Positions 9,953-18,876 of a stretch of 64,000 nt of DNA are shown here, one piece after another (the stretch's first letter is position 1; every line of letters begins with the position of its first letter). Location: positions 942,001-1,006,000 of the forward strand of contig CP063375.1 in assembly GCA_022813675.1 (NCBI GenBank), read 5' to 3'. The position numbers were made by a program, and so were the translations under genes. The DNA is from Deferribacteraceae bacterium V6Fe1. GTDB taxonomy: Bacteria > Chrysiogenota > Deferribacteres > Deferribacterales > Deferrivibrionaceae. A model generated the notes under the pieces. It worked only from the letters and a program-made list of their open reading frames with translations. It made no database searches and was not told the origin of the DNA.

Positions 9953-11010
9953 TAGCTGTTTAAAAATCTTTCAAAAGATTTTTTATCGTTTGCTTTGAGA
10001 TAAGCCTCTTCGGGGCTGATTACTTTTTGCATCAAAAAGTCCATGATGGACTGATCCATAAGCTGCATCCCGTCCCCTTTCCCCGTTTGTATCATAGAAG
10101 GTATCTGGAATGTTTTCCCCTCTCTGATAAGATTGGCAATTGCACTGTTTACAAAGAGTATTTCAAGGGCTGCTACACGTCCCGGCTTGTCACATCTTTT
10201 AAGTAGCTGTTGAGAGATAACGCCCTTCAAAGATTCGGAAAGCATTGTCCTAATTTGGGCTTGCTGCCCTGCAGGGAAGGCATCTATTATTCTGTCAACC
10301 GTTTTGGCTGCGGAGTTTGTATGCAGAGTCCCAAACACCAAGTGCCCTGTCTCTGCAGCAGTAATGGCAAGCTCTATTGTTTCAAGGTCACGCATTTCAC
10401 CTACTAAAATCACATCGGGGTCTTCTCGCAGTGCAGCTCTTAGTGCAGCACTGAAAGACTCGGTATGAGTGGATACTTCCCTGTGATTTACAAGGCACTG
10501 TTTGTTTACGTGGACAAATTCTACCGGGTCTTCAATGGTCAATATATGGTCTTTTCTTGTTGAATTGATATAATCTATCATTGCCGCAAGTGTAGTGGAT
10601 TTACCGCTACCTGTTGGTCCTGTTACCAAAACAAGCCCTCTCGATAATTTTGTAAACCGCAATATACTTTCCGGCAGTCCCAAGTCTTGAGCAGACAATA
10701 TTTTTGAAGGGATTATCCTAAAGACTGCTCCAAGCCCTCGTTTTTGGTAAAAATAGTTTGCTCTGAATCTTGCTACTCCGGGCATCTCATAGGCAAAGTC
10801 AAGGTCTTTTTTTTCAAGGAATCGTTTCTTTTGCTCTTCAGTAATTATTTCAAAAAGGAGCATTTTTAGTATATCATTTGTGAGCTCCTGATATTTTATC
10901 TCTTCCAATTCACCATGTTTTCTCACTTTCGGTTTACATCCGGCGCTCAAATGCAGGTCACTTGCATCATTTTCAATCATATATTTGAAAAAAGCATCGA
11001 TTTTAGCCAT
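9952..11010 (-). CDS. pilT: type IV pilus retraction ATPase PilT
   Basis: Hexameric motor that depolymerises type IV pili for twitching. The 352 residues carry all hallmark motifs: P-loop GPTGSGKST (131-139), Asp box with EDPVEFVH, Walker B DVILVGEMRD, His box with GHLVFGTLHTNSA, and the PilT-specific AIANLIREGK near the C-terminus. Length is typical. It overlaps by 8 bases the upstream PilB-like gene that lacks an ATPase core. A real PilB must be encoded elsewhere if the pili are to assemble. Confidence 0.95.
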   Translation of the reverse strand: MAKIDAFFKYMIENDASDLHLSAGCKPKVRKHGELEEIKYQELTNDILKMLLFEIITEEQKKRFLEKKDLDFAYEMPGVARFRANYFYQKRGLGAVFRIIPSKILSAQDLGLPESILRFTKLSRGLVLVTGPTGSGKSTTLAAMIDYINSTRKDHILTIEDPVEFVHVNKQCLVNHREVSTHTESFSAALRAALREDPDVILVGEMRDLETIELAITAAETGHLVFGTLHTNSAAKTVDRIIDAFPAGQQAQIRTMLSESLKGVISQQLLKRCDKPGRVAALEILFVNSAIANLIREGKTFQIPSMIQTGKGDGMQLMDQSIMDFLMQKVISPEEAYLKANDKKSFERFLNS

Positions 11011-11998
11011 GTTTCACCTCAAAACGGTAACCTAAGTTAGCGCAATTTTTACATTTTCCCCCTTTGCAAGATTCACACAAAACAGGGAGCAGTGAGTTTT
11101 CCGGCAGATTATCACCAAAATTGTCAATCAGATTAATAATATTGTTGCCGAGTATAAACCGCTTGAAAGAGATAAAGTTATAACCCGGTAAAGGGAGTTC
11201 AGACTTAAAAATATTAAGTTTCCCGTAGTAATTTAGGTCAGTGAAAAGGGGCATTTTGTCAGGAAATATGCCGAATATATTTATAATATTAATACTGGAT
11301 AATTCTAAAATAGGATAGACAAAAAGGGCAAATCCTTTTGAATTTGTAAATGACTCATAAAAGTATCCGTATTCAAGTCTATTAAAATATTTTAGTATCT
11401 CTTCCACACTGACATGGCCAAAGTCCAAATCGTATATTTTTTGAAATGCAAATGAGCCTGAAACGTTAATTTTTAATGTATCGTCCTGTATAAAATCGAT
11501 GCGGTAAAAAGCCGTTTCTTTCAAACTTGTTAACAGATTATCAAGGGATTCTTCAAGCTTGCCCAAATAAAAGTATTTTATATGCTGCAGTTTATCCAAA
11601 ATATCTTTTGATGAACAGGCGGATACACTTACATTTTTGCCAGTTATCTCTTTAAATCTGTTAATTGCTTCAAAATTGAAAGGGTCGTTTGTCGCAACTG
11701 AAATTTCATTATCTGTTTCATACAGGGGGATAATTCTGTTGTTGATAAGAAAATCTTTGGAAAATTTCTTTATTAGGTCATCATCAAGAATGGTATCTCT
11801 TAAAAATACAAAAGGGATATTAAGCTGCTTGCTTATGAGATATTGTATATCATCTTCGGCTACCTTTCCAAGCTCTACCAAGATTTCTCCGATTCTCTTT
11901 TTTTCCCCTTTGTTTTGTAGCCTCAAAGCTTCGTCTAAATCAGCCTGAGTTATAAGTTTGTATTCAAGGAGCAAATCTCCCAAATTTTTTTTATTCAT
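11003..11998 (-). CDS. PilB/GspE-like protein without ATPase core (MshEN domain)
   Basis: The N-terminal 140 residues are a clear T2SSE/MshEN domain (NLGDLLLEYKLITQADLDEAL, then RIGEILVELGKV), the part of PilB, MshE and GspE that can bind cyclic-di-GMP. The middle weakly resembles the PilB N2 domain. There is no Walker A, Asp box or Walker B. The C-terminus keeps a four-cysteine cluster (CESC..GKCKNC) where PilB has its zinc motif. I chose the ATG at 11998, with GGAG six bases upstream, over an ATG 48 bases earlier. It is co-transcribed with pilT and a TPR gene. It is probably a regulatory pseudo-ATPase; function is inference. Confidence 0.7.
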   Translation of the reverse strand: MNKKNLGDLLLEYKLITQADLDEALRLQNKGEKKRIGEILVELGKVAEDDIQYLISKQLNIPFVFLRDTILDDDLIKKFSKDFLINNRIIPLYETDNEISVATNDPFNFEAINRFKEITGKNVSVSACSSKDILDKLQHIKYFYLGKLEESLDNLLTSLKETAFYRIDFIQDDTLKINVSGSFAFQKIYDLDFGHVSVEEILKYFNRLEYGYFYESFTNSKGFALFVYPILELSSINIINIFGIFPDKMPLFTDLNYYGKLNIFKSELPLPGYNFISFKRFILGNNIINLIDNFGDNLPENSLLPVLCESCKGGKCKNCANLGYRFEVKHG

Positions 11999-13019
11999 TA
12001 TCATCTCCGAAAGGCTCTTCATTGCCAAACTGCTCATCATATTCACTTAATATTTCATCACACAACTCGTAATTTTTGCTGGCTGCAATAAGATTAACCT
12101 GTTGCATAAGCTCTGTAAGAGTCTTCTTGTTTACTTTGTAGCTGTTTAGGATAATATTTCTCATATTTTCTTCTTCCCCGATACATATGGATATATTATA
12201 TTCTATCACGGCTGCAAGGAGTTTTGGATTTAAATATTCAAATTTTTCATTGTTTAGAAATATCAAAAATTCTGCGGCTTTTTCTATCTCAAATCTAAAA
12301 TAACCTCTCAAAGACATCCCTTCCACAATCATTCTAAGTGCTGAGGTATAAGTTTGGGGCAGAAAATTGATACGCCCGATATTTTTAAAGAAAATTTCCT
12401 TTCGGTAGTCTCTATAATTTTTTTCAATTTCATTAATCTCGTAAAGCGTATCTTCCGCGATATAACTGTCAGGGAAATTTCCAAGTGCCACAAAGATTAT
12501 CTTTCTTGCATTTTCAAAATGGCCTTTGGATACGTAAGCCATTGCCAAATCAGCAAAACTTTGAGGCTCGAGCTTTTTCTCTTTGACAAGCTTTCTGTAA
12601 AGTGCGTCCGCTTTTTTATTTTCCCCTGAAAGCACATAGCTCCACATGAGCTGAATTAGGATATTTGTGTTGCCAGGGTTTAATTTCAAGTTGGTATTGA
12701 TTAATTTTGCAGCCATTGTTGTATTTTGTTCAAACATGTAAACGTTGGCGAGATTGTAATTTGCTTCATAGCAGCCCGGATGAAGTTTAATGGCGGTATT
12801 GAAATACCTTTTTGCTGCACTGAATTGTCCGGTAAGGTATCTTATTTTTCCAAGAAGCGAGTAAAAGGATGCCCTTACCTTATTGTCATAATTAGTGTTT
12901 GATAAGAGTCTTTTCAGCATCTTTTCGGCGGTATCAAACTCATACTCACCAATCAGATATTCAATTTTTTCAAAAAGTCTTTTTGAGAAAAATCCCGATT
13001 TATTTTTAATTTTTTGCAT
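11991..13019 (-). CDS. tetratricopeptide-repeat protein
   Basis: No enzyme signature is visible. The 342 residues are helical with TPR units from about residue 20 to 190 (for example SLLGKIRYLTGQFSAAKRYFNTAIKLHPG and the following YEANYNLANVYMFE unit). The rest is helical with no family I recognise, and the tail is acidic. There is no signal peptide, so it is probably a cytoplasmic scaffold. As first gene of the run leading to the PilB-like protein and pilT (8-base overlap), it may act in pilus assembly or control; that is inference from context. Confidence 0.75.
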   Translation of the reverse strand: MQKIKNKSGFFSKRLFEKIEYLIGEYEFDTAEKMLKRLLSNTNYDNKVRASFYSLLGKIRYLTGQFSAAKRYFNTAIKLHPGCYEANYNLANVYMFEQNTTMAAKLINTNLKLNPGNTNILIQLMWSYVLSGENKKADALYRKLVKEKKLEPQSFADLAMAYVSKGHFENARKIIFVALGNFPDSYIAEDTLYEINEIEKNYRDYRKEIFFKNIGRINFLPQTYTSALRMIVEGMSLRGYFRFEIEKAAEFLIFLNNEKFEYLNPKLLAAVIEYNISICIGEEENMRNIILNSYKVNKKTLTELMQQVNLIAASKNYELCDEILSEYDEQFGNEEPFGDDNE

Positions 13020-13133
13020 GAGCTTGTTTTATAGGAAAATGAAATTTTGTCAAATTTTAGTTTTGAGTGTTTTATATTTTTCTGTTAAAATTCCTAAAAG
13101 TGCTTAGTTTGGTGGGAAATAGCAGAGGTGCGA

Positions 13134-13772
13134 ATGTATATAGGTTTGACGGGTAATATTGCCTCCGGGAAGAGTACGGTGGCTAAAATGTTTGAAACGC
13201 TTGGATGTTATACTATCGATGCGGACGAAATCAGCAGAAAAGTTATGAAAAAGGGGGAGGCTGCATATAACGGTGTAGTTGAATTTTTTGGTAAGGATAT
13301 CCTTAACAGTGAATGTGAAATAGACAGAGGGCGACTGAAAGAGATTGTTTTTAATAATCCTGAGAAAAAAGAAGTGTTAGAAAAGATTGTCCACCCGGCT
13401 ATTTTGGAATATGAAAGGAAGCTTGTTTCAGATATCAAAGGGAAAGATGACAAGGCGATAATTTTGACTCAGGCGGCGTTGATAATAGAAAAGAAGACTT
13501 ATGACAGATTTGATGCAGTGATGGTTGTATATGTTGATGAAGAAACACAGTTGCAAAGACTTTTGCAAAGGGATGGGATTGATAAAGATTTGGCCGTTAA
13601 GATAATCAAATCCCAAATGCCTCAGGAAGAGAAATTAAAATATGCGGATTTTATCATTGATAACAGCAGAAATTTGGACTTTACAAAATCGGAAGTTGAA
13701 AGGGTATTTGAAGCCATAAAAATCTATAAATATTGCCAAAGGCAGCTGAAAAAGAAATCAGGAGAGATATAA
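13134..13772 (+). CDS. coaE: dephospho-CoA kinase
   Basis: Last step of coenzyme A synthesis, phosphorylating the ribose 3'-OH of dephospho-CoA with ATP. The protein opens with MYIGLTGNIASGKSTVAKMF, the CoaE P-loop, followed by IDADEISRKVM and the family's VVYVDEETQLQRLLQRDG segment. I use the ATG at 13134, six bases after an AGAGG site, rather than the in-frame GTG six bases earlier that overlaps this site. It is a single-gene transcription unit between two minus-strand operons. Confidence 0.93.
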   Translation: MYIGLTGNIASGKSTVAKMFETLGCYTIDADEISRKVMKKGEAAYNGVVEFFGKDILNSECEIDRGRLKEIVFNNPEKKEVLEKIVHPAILEYERKLVSDIKGKDDKAIILTQAALIIEKKTYDRFDAVMVVYVDEETQLQRLLQRDGIDKDLAVKIIKSQMPQEEKLKYADFIIDNSRNLDFTKSEVERVFEAIKIYKYCQRQLKKKSGEI

Positions 13773-13775
13773 TGT

Positions 13776-13800
13776 TAAAAAAGCCCCTTTTCAGGGGCTT
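13776..13800 (-). terminator. intrinsic terminator of the htpG operon
   Basis: Perfect stem AAGCCCC / GGGGCTT with a six-base loop. Read on the minus strand it runs into six T residues just after the htpG stop, a classic Rho-independent terminator. On the plus strand only a short A/T run follows, so it may also serve coaE weakly. Confidence 0.85.
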
Positions 13801-13803
13801 ATA

Positions 13804-15660
13804 TTAAATATTTTTTTCCATAAATTCTGATATTTTTGAGGCAAAGTTTGACGGGTCTACCGGTTTTTCACCGTTTAAAATTAGTGCAAGGTCATAGATT
13901 AGCTGGCTATACTCTTTAATTTTGGAACTTTTGGGGTCAACTTCATACAGAGATTTGACCTTTTGCATTACAGGGTGGGAGAGATTGATTTCAAGAATCT
14001 TTTTGGAATTTGGAGCAGCTTGCCCTAATGACTCAAGTAGTCTTTTCATAGTCTCATCCATCTCATTTTCATCACCTACAAGACAGCATAAGGAGTTTTT
14101 GAGCCTGATACCCGCCTTTACATCCGAAACATAATCTTTTAAATCATCCTTAATCCTTTCTAACAAATCTTTATATTCCTTTTCCTTTTCTTCCTTCTCT
14201 TTTTTGATATTTTCATCAATTTCAAGGTCACCTTTAAGAATGGATTTAACCTTTTTCTTTTTGTATTCCATTAGTGCGCTCATGATGATGCCATCTATTT
14301 CATCTGTCATAAATATTACATCTATCCCCTTGTCTCTGAAATATTCAAGGTGCGGGGACTGCTTGATTTCTTCAAGAGAATCGCCTGTGATATAGTAAAT
14401 TTCATTTTGCTTTTCTGCCATATTTTCGATGTAAGTATCAAAGTCGATTTTCTTTTCCTCATTTTTCAAGGAATTAAATATCATTAATTTGGCAATCTCT
14501 TCCTTTCTCTCAAAGTCATAATGAATCCCCTCTTTTAGGACGTTTCCAAATTCTTTGTAAAATCTTTCATACTTTTCGAAATCGTTCTTTTTAATCTCAT
14601 CCAATTTACCTAATATTTTTTTGGTTATATTGTTTCTTATCTGGGTCACAATCCTGTTATTTTGAAGCATTTCTCTTGAAACATTCAAAGGCAGGTCATT
14701 AGATTCCACTACCCCTTTTACAAACCTTAAATACGTAGGGATTAAATCTTCGCAGGCATCCATAATCTGAACTTTTTTTACATAAAGACTTGGTCCCATT
14801 TTGTATTCTTTATAGTAAATATCAAAAGGTCTTTTGGACGGAATATACAACAATGCGGTAAACTCCAAAGTCCCTTCCGCCTTAAAGTGAATGTAATCTA
14901 AAGGCTCATTGAAATCATGGGATATATGCTTATAAAATTCTTTATACTCTTCCTCTTTGATGTCCGATTTGTCTTTCATCCAGATTGCTTTCATGGAGTT
15001 GAGAGTCTCTTCCTCAGCCTTTTTATCTTTTTCAACTTCCATTACAATAGGATATTCGATGTAATCTGAATATTTCTTGACAATTTCCCTTATCTTCCAT
15101 TCGTCAAGGTATTCATCTGCATCGTCTTTGAGATGAAGAATAATGTCTGTCCCGGAATTCTCCTTTTCAGCAGCTTCTATTTCATAATTTCCGTCAGCTT
15201 TTGAAGACCATTTTACAGCCGTATCTTCGCTTACTTTTTTGGTAATGACATCTATCCTGTCCGCAACCATAAATGCGGAGTAAAACCCTACACCAAATTG
15301 ACCGACTAAGTTTATATCACCTGTTTCTTTAACCTGCTTTATCATCTCCATAAATTCTTTTGTGCCCGATTTGGCAATTGTGCCGAGATTGTTGATGACA
15401 TCATCTTTACTCATCCCGATACCGTTATCTGAAATTGTGAGGATTTTTTTCTCTTTATCGGGGGTTATTTTGATTTTAAAATCGTTTGAGCTTAGTTTAA
15501 TCTGATTGGTAAGGCTCAAATATCTTGCCTTGTCGATAGCATCCGAAGCGTTTGATATCAGCTCCCTTAAAAAGATATCCCTGTTTGAATATAGTGAATT
15601 GATTACAAGATTCAAAAGCTCTTTGACTTCGGCTTTAAATTCGAACTTTTCTGCTGCCAT
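13804..15660 (-). CDS. htpG: molecular chaperone HtpG (bacterial Hsp90)
   Basis: ATP-dependent dimeric chaperone of the cytoplasm. The 618 residues contain the GHKL ATP site (ELISNASDAIDKARY, DNGIGM, GQFGVGFYSAFMV), the middle domain with LYVKKVQIMD and LPLNVSREMLQ, and the C-terminal dimerisation region. A highly charged stretch about 480-505 is rich in Glu and Lys. A strong AAGGAGGAG site precedes the ATG. Last gene of the minus-strand run that starts at 21.8 kb, followed by a good terminator. No heat-shock promoter was seen in the 14-base gap to larE. Confidence 0.97.
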   Translation of the reverse strand: MAAEKFEFKAEVKELLNLVINSLYSNRDIFLRELISNASDAIDKARYLSLTNQIKLSSNDFKIKITPDKEKKILTISDNGIGMSKDDVINNLGTIAKSGTKEFMEMIKQVKETGDINLVGQFGVGFYSAFMVADRIDVITKKVSEDTAVKWSSKADGNYEIEAAEKENSGTDIILHLKDDADEYLDEWKIREIVKKYSDYIEYPIVMEVEKDKKAEEETLNSMKAIWMKDKSDIKEEEYKEFYKHISHDFNEPLDYIHFKAEGTLEFTALLYIPSKRPFDIYYKEYKMGPSLYVKKVQIMDACEDLIPTYLRFVKGVVESNDLPLNVSREMLQNNRIVTQIRNNITKKILGKLDEIKKNDFEKYERFYKEFGNVLKEGIHYDFERKEEIAKLMIFNSLKNEEKKIDFDTYIENMAEKQNEIYYITGDSLEEIKQSPHLEYFRDKGIDVIFMTDEIDGIIMSALMEYKKKKVKSILKGDLEIDENIKKEKEEKEKEYKDLLERIKDDLKDYVSDVKAGIRLKNSLCCLVGDENEMDETMKRLLESLGQAAPNSKKILEINLSHPVMQKVKSLYEVDPKSSKIKEYSQLIYDLALILNGEKPVDPSNFASKISEFMEKNI

Positions 15661-15674
15661 CTGCTCCTCCTTAT

Positions 15675-16427
15675 TTAATAATCTATGTGTATATGTTTGT
15701 CAGCGTATTGGAATTTAATAACTTTTTTTAAAAATTCAATATCTGATTTGTCAAGTTTTCTAAGTTTTTTAAACTCAACTTTTATGTTGTCCCCGACTCT
15801 AACCCTTATGCCGGGATAAATATCTCTCAATCTGTCTTCAATCTTTTCTATTTTTATAATGTCTTCGCTTTGTATGGGATTATTTAATATTCTTGTTGCT
15901 ATGCAAGATTCGTCGTGAAAATGGATACTTTTAAAAGTGTTATTTACAATCTTAAGTGAGTCGGACTTTGTAAGTCCAAGCTCTTTTAAAGGGGATACGA
16001 CGCCATATTCTTTGACAGCCTTCATCCCGGGTCTGTAATCATTCAAATCGTCAAGATTTGTGCCATCAAAGATGACGTCAATTTTTTCAGATTTTTTGAT
16101 TTTGTTTATATGAGCTAAAATGCTTCTTTTGCAGTAGTAACATTTTTGTTCGTTATTTTTTATAAAATTATCATCGTAATCGATATAAAACGGTTTCCAG
16201 GCTACACAAAGGGCATCGGCTATCAGTCTTGCATTATCAATTTCATAGCGAAAGACATGATTATTTACACATGTAACTGCCAAGATATTTTCCGGTGGCA
16301 GATGTTCACAAGTGAGTTTTAAAACGGCGGCACTGTCTGCACCGCCACTTAATGCCACAATGGCACTTTTAAACCTTTTAAAAAAAGTCTTCAATAAATC
16401 CCCCGCCAAGGAGTATGTCATCCTCAT
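15675..16427 (-). CDS. larE: LarE-family ATP-dependent sulfur transferase
   Basis: PP-loop enzyme of the LarE/NAD-synthase-like type. LarE adenylates and thiolates the nicotinic-acid-derived precursor of the NPN nickel-pincer cofactor used by lactate racemase and relatives. Motifs seen: PP-loop ALSGGADSA (25-33), KCYYCKRSIL with Cys96 and Cys99, and DESCIATRI with Cys175, where the sacrificial cysteine lies in LarE. The frame opens at an ATG 50 bases inside mnmA; a TTG at 16394 after a GGGGGA stretch is perhaps the real start. No larA, larB or larC lies in the window, so the partner enzyme is unknown. Confidence 0.82.
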   Translation of the reverse strand: MRMTYSLAGDLLKTFFKRFKSAIVALSGGADSAAVLKLTCEHLPPENILAVTCVNNHVFRYEIDNARLIADALCVAWKPFYIDYDDNFIKNNEQKCYYCKRSILAHINKIKKSEKIDVIFDGTNLDDLNDYRPGMKAVKEYGVVSPLKELGLTKSDSLKIVNNTFKSIHFHDESCIATRILNNPIQSEDIIKIEKIEDRLRDIYPGIRVRVGDNIKVEFKKLRKLDKSDIEFLKKVIKFQYADKHIHIDY

Positions 16428-17409
16428 AAACTGCCGCTACTTGTCCGGGTGCAGGGAAAGATTGAGGTCTGTCGAAAAGGAGAAATGCTCTGTTTTCGGG
16501 ATGAATTTCCACAAGACAACTTTCTTCTTTCATTCTGTATCTAAGTTTTGCTTTGGCTTTAAATATTTTTTTATCCGTACTAAAAATTGCATCTCTAATC
16601 TTTACCCCTTTTATGCTGCTGTCCGTTTTTCTACAGAGGATAATATTATTTGTAATGGGGTCAATGCTCTTTACATATAAAGGCTCGTGGTATGAAAGCC
16701 CCAAACCTTTCCGCTGGCCTACCGTATAAAGCTCTATTCCGTTGTGTTTGCCGAGAGATTTCCCGTCAAGGATAAAGTCACCTGTCCTGAAATTGTTTAC
16801 GTTAATCTTATTTTTGAGATAATCCCTGTAGTCTCCGCCTTCCAAGAAGCATACGTCCTGACTGTCTTTTTTATCGTGGACACTTAGCCCATATTGCTCG
16901 GCAAGTTTTCTTACAGTAACTTTGTCCATCTCACCGAGAGGAAATTCGATTACATCTAATTGGTAATTTTCCAAAAGTGTCAAGTAATAGGACTGGTCTT
17001 TTTTCTTGTCCAAGCCTTTTGCTATAAATGGCTTGTCATTTATATATATTTTTCTTGCATAGTGCCCGGTAACAATTTTTTCACAATCATATTTGAGCAT
17101 TTCGCTGTGGAGATAATTGAATTTACCGAATCTGTTGCAATACGCACAGGGATTAGGTGTTTTCCCCCGTCTGTAGGTGCTGATAAAGTAGTTTATGATG
17201 TCCCTTTTAAATTCATTTGAGTAGTCGGCCATATGCCATTTGATACCTATCTCTTTTGCCATCTTTTCGGCATCAGACAGGTATTTTTCCTGTCCGTCAA
17301 AAAGTTTTAGTGTTATTCCTACGACTTCGTACCCTTTTTCCTTCATCAAATATGCGGACAACGTACTGTCTACACCGCCACTCATAGCAACGATAACTCT
17401 TTTACTCAT
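16378..17409 (-). CDS. mnmA: tRNA-specific 2-thiouridylase MnmA
   Basis: Thiolates U34 in the wobble position of tRNAs for Lys, Glu and Gln. The P-loop AMSGGVDST is at residues 8-15. The nucleophile is in TPNPCAYCN (Cys88) and the persulfide-carrying partner in SQDVCFLEGGD (Cys187). GHYAR and DQSYYL are also present. Length 343 is slightly short for the family (about 360) but complete through the C-terminal beta-barrel GQVAAVYEDDILLGGGFI. It overlaps larE by up to 50 bases, putting two PP-loop sulfur transferases side by side. Confidence 0.95.
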   Translation of the reverse strand: MSKRVIVAMSGGVDSTLSAYLMKEKGYEVVGITLKLFDGQEKYLSDAEKMAKEIGIKWHMADYSNEFKRDIINYFISTYRRGKTPNPCAYCNRFGKFNYLHSEMLKYDCEKIVTGHYARKIYINDKPFIAKGLDKKKDQSYYLTLLENYQLDVIEFPLGEMDKVTVRKLAEQYGLSVHDKKDSQDVCFLEGGDYRDYLKNKINVNNFRTGDFILDGKSLGKHNGIELYTVGQRKGLGLSYHEPLYVKSIDPITNNIILCRKTDSSIKGVKIRDAIFSTDKKIFKAKAKLRYRMKEESCLVEIHPENRAFLLFDRPQSFPAPGQVAAVYEDDILLGGGFIEDFF

Positions 17410-17432
17410 TTTGACTCCTAATTTATTGGTAA

Positions 17433-18017
17433 TTAAAGTTTGTTGTTTAAAATTGCAAGTGCCGCCAACAGTAGATTATCAGCTATAAAATCAGGTTTTT
17501 TAGTCCATTTGTGACAATCATTTTCAATTTCACCGGCACCGTAGCCTGTCTTTACCATAATTGTCTTACACCCTGCATTTATCCCCATCTGGATATCTGT
17601 ATATTTATCGCCAATCATGTACATATTATCTCTGTCAACTGGCAGTGCATTGATTGCATCATCAATCATTTTGGTTTTTGGTTTTCTGCATTCACAGTCA
17701 ACGTTATATTCAGGTATTTTAGACCCTTTGTAGTGTGGGCAGTAAAATATTCCGTCTACATCTGTTCCGTTTTCTTGTAAAATTTTTCTCATTTTATTGT
17801 GAATTTTTTCCAAAAAACTTTCCGTAAATATACCCCTTGCTATCCCGGCCTGATTTGTAATTACCACAACCAAATATCCGTTATCCCTTAATAATTTTAT
17901 TGCTTGAGACGCAAATGGGTAGACTTCAAAATTGTCAAGGCTGTTAATATAGCCTGCATCCCTGTTAATTGTGCCGTCTCTGTCAATAAAGACTGTAGGT
18001 TTTTTCATCATCCCCAT
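17433..18017 (-). CDS. gmhB: D-glycero-D-manno-heptose-1,7-bisphosphate 7-phosphatase
   Basis: HAD-superfamily phosphatase in the ADP-heptose pathway for the LPS inner core. Motif I FIDRDGTIN carries Asp12 and Asp14; VVVITNQAGIARG is motif II and MIGDKYTDIQMG the acidic motif. The GmhB zinc ligands are visible as CPH...DCECRKP. Length (194) is right. The start overlaps the lpxL-like gene by 35 bases; M3 or M4 are alternative starts. No other heptose genes (gmhA, hldE, waaC) lie in the window. Confidence 0.92.
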   Translation of the reverse strand: MGMMKKPTVFIDRDGTINRDAGYINSLDNFEVYPFASQAIKLLRDNGYLVVVITNQAGIARGIFTESFLEKIHNKMRKILQENGTDVDGIFYCPHYKGSKIPEYNVDCECRKPKTKMIDDAINALPVDRDNMYMIGDKYTDIQMGINAGCKTIMVKTGYGAGEIENDCHKWTKKPDFIADNLLLAALAILNNKL

Positions 18018-18876
18018 CTTTTTTCACCCGTTTAAACCTTTTGTGAATAAGATACCACTGGTCAGGGTATTTTTTTATTATATCTTCGTAAACCATATTG
18101 ATTTTTCTGGCTACGTCAAGTATTCGATCTTTTGGTTTTAATGTTTTGTCAGGCAAAATAGGGTCGTAGCAAATAAATTTCAATTTGTCATTTTTTTCTC
18201 TAATACAAAACAAAGGGATGATGGGAATATCTTTTTTAACGGAAAGGATGGGGATACCGGCAATAAAAGATGCTTTGTGACCAAAAAAATCTACATAAAT
18301 TGCATCTTTTCCCAAAGCACTGTGGTCAAGCAGAGTCCCTATGACCGTATTTTGGTTTGCAATTTTTGCTATTTCAAATGCAATATTTCGGTGGCTAAGA
18401 TAAGTGATATTTTCATCTGCCCTGAATTTTCTAATTAAATCGTCCACATCCTTGTTTTTGATTCTTCTGCCTACAATACAGGTTTGTTTGCCATATTTTA
18501 GGGAAAATATTTTTGCTACCAGCTCCCAAGAGCCTAAGTGAGCACCTGCTACAAAGTAAGAGCCGTACTTTTTATTAAAATCCGATAATTTTTGCTCCGT
18601 TTCTAAGTCAAATTCCACATTCTTTTCAAGAAAATCTTTGTCTATCTTTTTTGTATGAAAAATTTCAAGAAAAGCCGAAAACGAGTTTTTAAAACTTTCT
18701 TTAGCAACTTTTTTGGGGGAATATACTCCAATTATCTCGGCATTTTTGACAGCAACCTTTCTTCTGCCGGGGAGCAAATAATATGCTACAAGGCCTAAAA
18801 ATCGACCGGTCTTTATGAGAGAGCGATAGCTCAAAGATTCAAATATTTTGGTTAGTATTAAAATCAGTATCTTCAT
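17983..18876 (-). CDS. LpxL/HtrB-family lipid A acyltransferase
   Basis: Inner-membrane enzyme that adds a secondary acyl chain to Kdo-lipid A. The catalytic HxxxxE is in AGAHLGSWELVA, and the family's CIVGRRIKNKDVDDLIRKFR and DHSALGKDAIYVDFFGHKA blocks follow. A short hydrophobic segment anchors the N-terminus. The neighbouring waaA makes its Kdo-containing substrate, which supports the call. Whether it transfers lauroyl, myristoyl or another chain cannot be told. It overlaps waaA by 38 bases and gmhB by 35. Confidence 0.88.
   Translation of the reverse strand: MKILILILTKIFESLSYRSLIKTGRFLGLVAYYLLPGRRKVAVKNAEIIGVYSPKKVAKESFKNSFSAFLEIFHTKKIDKDFLEKNVEFDLETEQKLSDFNKKYGSYFVAGAHLGSWELVAKIFSLKYGKQTCIVGRRIKNKDVDDLIRKFRADENITYLSHRNIAFEIAKIANQNTVIGTLLDHSALGKDAIYVDFFGHKASFIAGIPILSVKKDIPIIPLFCIREKNDKLKFICYDPILPDKTLKPKDRILDVARKINMVYEDIIKKYPDQWYLIHKRFKRVKKDGDDEKTYSLY

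Noticed and set aside
13020-13060. Promoter of the TPR-pilT run
   Set aside because: A minus-strand TTGACA is present but the TATAAA is only 14 bases away, outside normal spacing.
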